Source: Lapillicoccus sp. | Lineage (GTDB): Bacteria > Actinomycetota > Actinomycetes > Actinomycetales > Dermatophilaceae | Length of the DNA: 51,472 nt | Direction of reading: 5' to 3' | NCBI RefSeq assembly: GCF_025353065.1 | Contig: NZ_JANXRJ010000272.1 | Span: 1 to 51,472 of the forward strand | Shown: positions 45,315-51,472 of the stretch, in pieces | Position numbering within the stretch: position 1 is the first letter of the stretch | Layout: each line of letters starts with the position of its first letter | Position numbers and translations under genes: made by a program | The notes under the pieces: generated by a model | What the model was told of the DNA's origin: nothing | The model's input: only the letters and a program-made list of their open reading frames with translations | Database searches by the model: none

Positions 45315-46382
45315 TCAGGCCCTCAGCAGGACGAGCTCGAGGCAGAAGCCGGGGCCCATGGCCAGCAGCACGCCGAAGCTGCCTGGTGCAGGGGCGTGGT
45401 CGCGCAGCGTGTCCCCGAGCACGTGGAGCACCGACGCCGACGAGAGGTTGCCGATGTCGTGCAGCGACTGCCACGTCACCCCGACGGCCTCGCGGTCGAC
45501 CTCGAGCGCCTCCTCCATCGCCTCGAGCACCTTGGGGCCACCGGGATGGACCACCCACCAGCCGATCTCGTCGCGACCGAGACCGTGCCGCGCGAGGAAC
45601 GCGTCGACGTCGCCGCGCACGTGCTCGCGCACCAGCTCTGGCACCTCGACGCCGAGGACGATCCGCAGCCCGCCCCGTCCGACGTCCCAGCCCATGGCCC
45701 GCTCCGTGTCGGGATAGAGCCGACTTCGCGACGCGAGCACCGTTGGCTGACAGCCCTCCCCGCGACCAGCGCCGCGCGCCGAGCCGGTCATCACCACGGC
45801 AGCAGCGCCGTCGCCGAAGAGCCCGGAGGCCACGATGTTGGCGGCGGACGCGTCGTCGCGCTGCATCGTCAGGCTGCAGAGCTCGACCGAGAGCAGCACG
45901 GCCACCTCGTCGGGGTGCCCCACGAGGTAGTCGTGGACCCGGGCGATCCCCGCCGCCCCGGCGACGCATCCCAGTCCCATCAACGGCATTCGCTTGACGT
46001 CGTCGCGCAGCCCGATCCGGGCCGCGACCCGCGCCTCGAGGGACGGGACGGCGACCCCGGTCACGGTCGTCGACACGACGAGGTCGACGTCACCGGGGGT
46101 GAGACCGGCAGCGTCGAGGGCGCGTAGCACGGCGTCCGAGCCGAGATCGACTCCGGCACGGATGAACTCGTCGTTGCTCACGCCGAAGTCGGTCAGACCC
46201 TCGTAGCGCTCGAGCGGCAGCACGAGGTGCCGGAACGCGACGCCGGCGTTGCCGTGGATGCGGTCGATGAGGGCCCGCTGGCCGGCGGTCGCGCCGAGGA
46301 ACCGGCGCAGCTCCGCGGTCACCTCGGCCTGGGGGTAGCGGTGGGCCGGCAGGGCGGTCCCGACCGACACGATCCGGCTCAC
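45315..46382 (-). CDS. Type III polyketide synthase (alkylresorcinol/alkylpyrone synthase-like)
   Basis: A 355-residue chalcone-synthase-fold enzyme. The catalytic triad is Cys139 in [10 protein letters not shown], His279 in VVHPGGPK and Asn312 in IGNLSSAS. Bacterial members close to this pattern condense a fatty acyl starter with malonyl-CoA units to make alkylresorcinols or alkylpyrones. It heads the operon PKS - ICMT - FAD enzyme - idi. GTG 46382 has no ribosome site (the bases before it are the reverse of one), and the divergent UbiA gene starts only 36 bases away. Confidence 0.94.
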   Translation of the reverse strand: MSRIVSVGTALPAHRYPQAEVTAELRRFLGATAGQRALIDRIHGNAGVAFRHLVLPLERYEGLTDFGVSNDEFIRAGVDLGSDAVLRALDAAGLTPGDVDLVVSTTVTGVAVPSLEARVAARIGLRDDVKRMPLMGLGCVAGAAGIARVHDYLVGHPDEVAVLLSVELCSLTMQRDDASAANIVASGLFGDGAAAVVMTGSARGAGRGEGCQPTVLASRSRLYPDTERAMGWDVGRGGLRIVLGVEVPELVREHVRGDVDAFLARHGLGRDEIGWWVVHPGGPKVLEAMEEALEVDREAVGVTWQSLHDIGNLSSASVLHVLGDTLRDHAPAPGSFGVLLAMGPGFCLELVLLRA

Positions 46383-46406
46383 GGCAGGAGGTGTGGCGAC
46401 GTTGTC

Positions 46407-46412
46407 TAGTCT
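46407..46412 (+). promoter_or_regulatory. Likely -10 element of a leaderless transcript
   Basis: TAGTCT fits TANNNT and ends six bases before the GTG of the UbiA gene, inside the 36-base gap shared with the divergent PKS gene. Confidence 0.45.
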
Positions 46413-46418
46413 CGGGGC

Positions 46419-47240
46419 GTGAGCCACCCCCACGACGGCCTGGCGTCCGAGCTGCTGCGCGCTAGTCACCCCGGTCCCTCCGCCGCGGTCACGCTGCTCA
46501 CCGCGGGCCTCGCCGCCACCGTCGGGCACTCCTGGGCATCCGGGCTCCTCGTCACGGCAGCGGTGCTGACGGGCCAGCTCTCCATCGGGTGGTCCAACGA
46601 CCTCGTCGACGCCGACCGCGACCGGCTCGTCGGGCGACAGGACAAGCCTGCGGCGACCGGGAGCCTCTCCCTCCGGGTGCTCCGCGCTGCGACCGCCGCG
46701 GCCGTCGTGGCCACCCTCGTGCTCTCGCTCCTCTGCGGGCTGCGGTCGGGCCTGGTCCACCTCGTCCTGCTGGTCGGTTCGGGATGGGCATACAACCTCG
46801 GGCTCAAGCGCACGACCCTCTCGCCCCTGCCGTATGCCGTGGCCTTCGGCGCGCTCCCGTCGGTGGTCACGCTCGCCCTCGCCACCCCGCGCCTGGCCCC
46901 GCTGTGGATGACCGTCACCGGGGCGCTGCTCGGGATGGCCGCGCACTTCCTCAACGTGCTGCCCGACCTCGCCGACGACGCCAGCACCGGGGTGCTCGGC
47001 GCACCGCACCGGTTGGGTGAGGCCCCCACCAGGGTCATCGCCCTGACCCTGCTCACGGCCGGGACCGTCGTCGCCGTGGTGGGGCCCGGCCGGCCACCCC
47101 TCTGGGCGGGCGTGGGGGCGGGGGCCTGCGTCGTCCTCGGCGTCGTCGGCGCGTGGTCGCGGGGGCGGCTGCCCTTCGTCATCGGCGCCACCATCGCCCT
47201 CGTGGACGTCGTCATGCTCGTCGTGCGCGGCAGAGCGTGA
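46419..47240 (+). CDS. UbiA family prenyltransferase
   Basis: A 273-residue membrane enzyme with about eight helices. The first Asp-rich motif NDLVDADRD is at 60-68 and the second lies in LPDLADDAS near 180; both bind the prenyl diphosphate through magnesium. It is divergent from the type III PKS operon with almost no space between, so the two are likely co-regulated. In the agq cluster of Actinoplanes a UbiA enzyme attaches a prenyl group to the methylated hydroquinone, and the same role fits here. A menaquinone MenA-type role is less likely given the context. Confidence 0.9.
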   Translation: MSHPHDGLASELLRASHPGPSAAVTLLTAGLAATVGHSWASGLLVTAAVLTGQLSIGWSNDLVDADRDRLVGRQDKPAATGSLSLRVLRAATAAAVVATLVLSLLCGLRSGLVHLVLLVGSGWAYNLGLKRTTLSPLPYAVAFGALPSVVTLALATPRLAPLWMTVTGALLGMAAHFLNVLPDLADDASTGVLGAPHRLGEAPTRVIALTLLTAGTVVAVVGPGRPPLWAGVGAGACVVLGVVGAWSRGRLPFVIGATIALVDVVMLVVRGRA

Positions 47241-47285
47241 GCCGGTGGTGCCGGGCCGGTCGAGGTCCATCGGCGTCCCTTCCGT

Positions 47286-47317
47286 GCGGGGGGCGAGCAG
47301 GGGTGTCCGTCCCCCGC
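47286..47317. terminator. Hairpin between the convergent ubiA-like and lacI-like genes
   Basis: GCGGGGG (47286-47292) and CCCCCGC (47311-47317) are exact complements, with an inner GGGG/CCCC option, 45 bases past the UbiA stop. Confidence 0.45.
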
Positions 47318-47327
47318 CCACAGCCAA

Positions 47328-48407
47328 TCACGCCCGCCGCCCGACCGCCTCACCCCTGCCGGGATCTTCCGCAGCTCCGCCCGTGCTCGCCCGCACCACC
47401 AGGGCCGCCGGGAGGGTGACCGCGGCCGACTCCTGCCCGTCGATGACCTCCATCATGAGCCGCACCATCTCGGCGCTGATCCGCTCGAAGGGCTGGTGGA
47501 TCGTCGTCAGCGGCGGGTCGAGGGTCGCGGCGAGACCCGAGTCGTCGAAGCCGCCGAGGGCCACGTCACCCGGCACGGTGCGGCCGGCCCCGCGCAGGGC
47601 CGCGAGGGCGCCGGCCGCCATGAGGTCGGAGGCGACGAAGACGGCGTCGAGGTCGGGGCGCCGACCCAGCAGCTCACGCATCGCGGCGGCCCCGCTCTCG
47701 CGGGAGTAGTCGCCGTGGGCGACCAGTGACGGGTCGAAGCGGTCGCCGAGCTCCGCCCGGTAGCCCTCGAGGCGGAGCCGGCCGCCGGGCGTGTCCAGGG
47801 GCCCGGTGATCGTCGCGACCGCGGTGCGGCCGAGGTCGATCAGGTGCCGGGTCATCTGCCGTCCCCCGCCGAGGTCGTCGGCCGCGACGTAGCCCACGCG
47901 CCCCTCGAAGCCCAGCGGTATGCCGCACGCGATCGTCGGGATCTCCTGTGCCACAAGCGATTCCACAACCGGGTTGCCGGCGTGCGACGAGATGAGGAGC
48001 ACCCCGTCGACGTGCCCGGCGCCGACGTAGTCGAGCACCTGCCGCTGCTCGGCGCTCGTGCCGGCGATCAGGAGCACGAGCGGCATACCCCGCAGGGCGA
48101 GCTGCTGGGCCGCACCCCGGACGAGGATCGAGAAGTTCGGGTCCTCGAAGAGCAGGTGCTGGGGCTCCGTGAGCAGGAAGGCGACGGAGTTGGCGCGGCC
48201 GGTCTTGAGGCTGCGGGCGTGCTGGTTGGTCGTGTAGCCCGTCTCGCGGATCGCCGCCTCCACGGCGGCGAGGGCGTCCGTGGACACCCAGTGGCCGCCG
48301 TTGATCACTCGCGAGACGGTGCCCCGGGACACGCCGGCCGCCTCGGCCACGTCGTGGATCGTCGGCCGTCTCCTCGGTGCCTTGGGTGTCCTGTCGCTGG
48401 TCGCCAT
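47328..48407 (-). CDS. LacI family transcriptional regulator
   Basis: A 359-residue sugar-responsive repressor. The N-terminal helix-turn-helix and hinge are RPTIHDVAEAAGVSRGTVSRVINGGHWVSTDALAAVEAAIRETGYTTNQHARSLKTG; the rest is a periplasmic-binding-protein-like effector domain (VAFLLTEPQ, FVASDLMAAGALAALRGAGRTVPGDVALGGFDDS). The ATG at 48407 has no ribosome site, but TATCGT lies eight bases upstream. It is the last gene after the sugar ABC transporter and probably represses it. Confidence 0.93.
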   Translation of the reverse strand: MATSDRTPKAPRRRPTIHDVAEAAGVSRGTVSRVINGGHWVSTDALAAVEAAIRETGYTTNQHARSLKTGRANSVAFLLTEPQHLLFEDPNFSILVRGAAQQLALRGMPLVLLIAGTSAEQRQVLDYVGAGHVDGVLLISSHAGNPVVESLVAQEIPTIACGIPLGFEGRVGYVAADDLGGGRQMTRHLIDLGRTAVATITGPLDTPGGRLRLEGYRAELGDRFDPSLVAHGDYSRESGAAAMRELLGRRPDLDAVFVASDLMAAGALAALRGAGRTVPGDVALGGFDDSGLAATLDPPLTTIHQPFERISAEMVRLMMEVIDGQESAAVTLPAALVVRASTGGAAEDPGRGEAVGRRA

Positions 48408-48439
48408 CGAGGAGAACGATAGAGGTCCACGACCCGGGG

Positions 48440-49372
48440 TCAACCCTTGACCGCGCCGCTGGTGAGGTCGACCTGCCAGAACCGTTGCAGCGTCAGGAAG
48501 AGCGCCACCAGCGGCAGGATCGACAGCAGCGCGCCGGTGATGACGAGGCTGTACATCGAGGGCTGCGACGCCCCCTGGTTGAGCAGGCCGGAGAGGCCGA
48601 CCGTCACCGGGAAGAGGCTGTCGTCGCCGAGCATGATGTAGGGCAGCATGAAGTTGTTCCAGATCGCGACGAACTGGAAGAGGAAGACCGTGAACAGCCC
48701 GGGCAGCATCATCGGCATGGCGATGGACACGAAGATCCGCCACTCCGGGGCGCCGTCGGTCCTCGCCGCCTCGATCACGTCGTCGGGCACCGTTGCGGCG
48801 GCATAGATCCGGGCGAGGTAGATGCCGTAGGGACTGATGATGCTCGGCAGCAGGACCGACCAGTAGGTGTTGGTGAGGCCGACCTGCGCGAGCAGGAGGT
48901 ACTGGGGGATGGCGAGCACGACACCGGGGACCAGGACGCCCGCGAGGATGATGTTGAAGGTTAGCTGCTTGCCGACGAAAGTGAACTTCGCCAGCCCGTA
49001 GCCGGCCATCCCCGAGACGACGACCGAGAGCAGGCCGCCGCCCACGGCATACAGGGCGGTGTTGGCCATCCAGCGCCAGAAGATGCCGTTGCGCACCTGG
49101 GTCAGGGCGACGACGTCGTCCCACAGGTGGGTCGACGGCGCGAAGGTGAACGTCGAGAACAGCTCGGCCGGGCTCTTGGTGGAGGCCGTCACGACCCAGA
49201 GGACGGGCAGCAGGCAGTATGCCGCGCCGACGAGGAGGACCAGCGTCGGGAAGCCGCCCGCGAGCCGGCGCCGCCGACCCCCCGGGCCGCCGGACGGGCC
49301 GGGCCGGGCGGTCACCGGATGGCTGGCGGGCCCGGTCGTCGAGGTGGTGGACAGCGGCGAGAGGGCAGTCAT
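48440..49372 (-). CDS. Carbohydrate ABC transporter permease (MalG-like)
   Basis: A 310-residue permease with a disordered N-terminus of about 45 residues and six helices. The EAA loop reads VIEAARTDGAPEWRIFVSIAMPMMLP, the ATPase contact of the CUT1 family. ATG 49372 is one base past the stop of the partner permease gene. No ATPase gene is in the window; CUT1 importers often use a shared MsiK/MalK-type ATPase encoded elsewhere. Confidence 0.93.
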   Translation of the reverse strand: MTALSPLSTTSTTGPASHPVTARPGPSGGPGGRRRRLAGGFPTLVLLVGAAYCLLPVLWVVTASTKSPAELFSTFTFAPSTHLWDDVVALTQVRNGIFWRWMANTALYAVGGGLLSVVVSGMAGYGLAKFTFVGKQLTFNIILAGVLVPGVVLAIPQYLLLAQVGLTNTYWSVLLPSIISPYGIYLARIYAAATVPDDVIEAARTDGAPEWRIFVSIAMPMMLPGLFTVFLFQFVAIWNNFMLPYIMLGDDSLFPVTVGLSGLLNQGASQPSMYSLVITGALLSILPLVALFLTLQRFWQVDLTSGAVKG

Positions 49373-49373
49373 G

Positions 49374-50342
49374 TCAGCTGTTCTCCTGGCTGAAGGCGCG
49401 GCTCGAGACGAGGCGCAGGAAGCCGAACGACAGGGCGAAGGTCGCGACGGCGATGACGACGGAGGTGGCAGCCGCCGAGTAGACGTCGTCCCGGGTGAAG
49501 GCATCGCGGTAGACCTTCATCAGCGGGCTCCACGTCGAGGCGATGGTGTTGGTGAGCGGTCGCAGCGTCATCGGCTCTGCGAAGACCTGGAGCGTGGCGA
49601 TCATCGAGAACAGGAAGGTCAGGATGAGCGACGGCGTGACGATGGGGATCTTGATCCGCCACGCGACCCCGGCCTCGGAGCACCCGTCGAGGCGGGCGGC
49701 CTCGAAGAGCTCCCGCGGGATCGCCTTGAGCGCGGTGTAGATGACGATCATGTTGAAGCCGACACCGCCCCACAGGCCGATGTTGGCGATCGCGAAGACG
49801 ACCAGACCCGAGGACAGGATGTCCGGGACGGCGACGCCGATCCGGTCGGCGACGAACGTCACCGGGGAGACGCCGGGGAGGTAGAGGAAGCCCCAGAGGA
49901 GCGAGGCGATGACGGCCGGGACGGCATACGGGAGGAAGATCGAGAGCCGGGCGAAACCGCGGCCTCGGGCCTTCCCGGAGTCGAGCAGGAGGGCGAAGAC
50001 CAGGGCCAGCCCGAGCATCGTCGGGACGAGCAGCAGGCCGTAGAGGGCGACCCGGCCGACCGACGCGAGGAAGTCGGGATCGCCGAGCGCGCGGGCGTAG
50101 TTGTCGAAGCCGGCCCACACCTCGGTCCGCGAGTTCTTGCCCAGGCCGAGGCCGCTCACCCTCGCGGCACGCAGGCTGAGGTAGACGGCATACCCGATCG
50201 GGAGGGCGAGGAAGAGCACGAAGAGCGTCATCGCCGGGGCGAGGTAGACGTAGGGGGCGAGGGACCGGCGACGCCAGGCGCCGCTGCGGGAGGCCGCTGC
50301 TCGCGGTGCGACGGTCGTGGGGGGCGAGGCGAGCTGCGTCAC
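49374..50342 (-). CDS. Carbohydrate ABC transporter permease (MalF-like)
   Basis: A 322-residue permease with six helices; the first is YVYLAPAMTLFVLFLALPIGYAVYLSL near residues 30-55. The EAA loop reads LFEAARLDGCSEAGVAWRIKIPIVTP. GTG 50342 has AGGAG eight bases upstream. It pairs with the MalG-like permease to form the membrane pore of a CUT1 sugar importer. Confidence 0.93.
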   Translation of the reverse strand: MTQLASPPTTVAPRAAASRSGAWRRRSLAPYVYLAPAMTLFVLFLALPIGYAVYLSLRAARVSGLGLGKNSRTEVWAGFDNYARALGDPDFLASVGRVALYGLLLVPTMLGLALVFALLLDSGKARGRGFARLSIFLPYAVPAVIASLLWGFLYLPGVSPVTFVADRIGVAVPDILSSGLVVFAIANIGLWGGVGFNMIVIYTALKAIPRELFEAARLDGCSEAGVAWRIKIPIVTPSLILTFLFSMIATLQVFAEPMTLRPLTNTIASTWSPLMKVYRDAFTRDDVYSAAATSVVIAVATFALSFGFLRLVSSRAFSQENS

Positions 50343-50374
50343 CGGTTCAGCTCCTGGTGATGGGGTGGGTGGGG

Positions 50375-51472
50375 TCACGGGGCGATCGAGAAGCCGGACT
50401 TCTTGAGGTCGGCCAGCGTCGTGGTCTGCATCGCGGTCACTGCGGCGAGGAAGGCCGAGGCCTTCTTGGCCTGGGTCGCCTTGCCGAACTCGTCGTTGTA
50501 GGAGGAGTAGGCGACGTTGACGTTGGGGCCGTAGGTGAACGGCTTCACCGTCTTGGCGACCGACGCGGCGACCGTGTAGAAGTCCTTCTGGGTGGCGAAG
50601 AACGGCGGCGGTGTCGTGAGCGCGGCCTGGCCGGGCAGGTCGGCGGGATAGAGGCTGCCGTCGCTGACGAGCGCGCTGACCCCGGCCTGGGAGCTGTTCA
50701 TCCAGGCGATGAACTTCGCGGCCTCGGGAAGGTGCTTGCCCTGGGTCGTCGCGGAGGTGGCCGACCCGCCCCACGTGCCGGTGGCCTGGTCGCCGGCGTT
50801 CCACTGGGGCAACGGGGCCATCGCCCACTTGCCGGCGGTCGACGCGGCGTTGCCGTCGAGGACGCTGGGGGCCCAGATGGCGGAGATCCAGCCGACCTGG
50901 GTGCCGTTGTTGAGCGCAGCGTTCCAGGCGGGGGTGTACATCGGCTTGTTGTCGATGGTCCCCTTTCGACGAGGTCGCCCCAGTACTGCGCGACCTTCTG
51001 CGTCGGTCCCGCGTCGATTCCGACCTTCCAGGCCTGCCCGTCGACCGCCCACCACGAGGCCCCAGCCTGCTGGGTGAGACCCGCGAACCAGCCGGCGTCG
51101 GTGGCGGAGAACGTGCCGAGGTAGTTCTTCGGGTTGGCGGCATGGACCTTCTCGGCGGCCGCGGCATACTCAGCCCAGGTCGTCGGGGCCTTCAGGCCGA
51201 GCGAGTCGAAGACGTCCTTGCGGTAGTACATCTCCATCGGGCCGGAGTCCTGGGGCACGCCGTAGACGGCCTTCGAGCCGAGGGTCACGGCCTGCCAGGT
51301 GCCCGAGGAGTAGTGCTGCTGCAGGTCCGTCGGCAGCACCGGGGCGAGGTCGGCGAGGGCGTCGGCCGAGACGAGGGTGGGGATCTTCTGGTACTCGGTC
51401 TGGATGAGGTCGGGCGCCCCCGACCCCGCCTTGACGGCAGTCAGCAGCTTGGTGACGGCCGGGTCGCCGCCG
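50375..51472 (-). pseudogene. Carbohydrate ABC transporter substrate-binding protein, partial and frameshifted
   Basis: A family-1 extracellular solute-binding protein that enters from beyond the window, so its signal peptide is not seen. The upstream frame reads through GSGAPDLIQTEYQKIPTL, DSGPMEMYYRKDVFDSLGL and PTTWAEYAAAAEKV to AQYWGDLVE. The matching continuation, KGTIDNKPMYTPAWNAALN through KKSGFSIAP, is in another frame. They join at CCCCTTT on the plus strand (50960-50966); one more base in that run gives a single frame. It is the first gene of the sugar operon. A true mutation would disable uptake, but an assembly error is as likely. Confidence 0.82.

Noticed and set aside
47328..51472. 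ATPase gene of the sugar importer
   Set aside because: None is present in the window. CUT1 importers in Actinobacteria often share an MsiK-type ATPase encoded elsewhere.

Overview
The window reads as one contiguous piece of a high-GC Gram-positive chromosome. The gene order metG - TatD hydrolase - rpfB - rsmA - ispE - ABC-F ATPase, with rsmI and a GT39 protein mannosyltransferase nearby, is the conserved actinobacterial housekeeping block (the Rv1002c-Rv1011 region of Mycobacterium tuberculosis is the familiar example). Start codons are often GTG, genes overlap by ATGA or GTGA, and some starts look leaderless, all typical of Actinobacteria. A Micrococcales member close to Intrasporangiaceae is my best guess, but that is inference. 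I see no tRNA, rRNA, CRISPR array, transposase or integrase.

Layout. 0-8 kb: minus-strand housekeeping block (tRNA charging, resuscitation factor, 16S rRNA dimethylation, MEP isoprenoid pathway). 8.2-11 kb: a two-gene bacterial PH-domain membrane operon and a small SRPBCC protein. 11.1-24.4 kb: rsmI and pmt, neighbours in mycobacteria, lie about 10.7 kb apart here. Between them are a DMT exporter flanked by two copies of a 62-bp hairpin repeat, an exported alpha/beta hydrolase fused to an ABC ATPase with its permease, two DinB-like proteins, a TetR-SDR-acyl-CoA ligase locus (the ligase is frameshifted) and a CPBP protease. 24.4-31.2 kb: DUF4118 protein, Tat-exported GH5 mannanase, GH37 trehalase, a MarR/MFS divergent pair with a clear operator, and a zinc alcohol dehydrogenase. 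31.3-40.4 kb: a complete M20 peptidase-OppABCDF operon, divergent from an S66 LD-carboxypeptidase, then a SigK-like ECF sigma factor with no RskA beside it. 40.4-43 kb: MFS transporter, a hypothetical protein and a FitAB-type toxin-antitoxin pair. 43-47.3 kb: a phenolic-lipid cluster (type III PKS, ICMT-like methyltransferase, FAD oxidoreductase, IPP isomerase, divergent UbiA prenyltransferase). 47.3 kb to the end: a LacI regulator and a carbohydrate ABC importer whose binding protein is frameshifted and runs off the window.

The most unusual signal is not a gene. The 7-mer GTATGCC and its complement GGCATAC occur about 56 times by my hand count, on both strands, in coding and intergenic DNA and in several reading frames, whereas the related GTACGCC is nearly absent. 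Some intergenic copies form inverted pairs in terminator-like hairpins. A 44-bp palindromic element occurs three times, each time just after a stop codon, and is a second repeat family. Two single-base frameshifts (acyl-CoA ligase, sugar-binding protein) both lie in homopolymer runs, so assembly error must be excluded before calling them pseudogenes.
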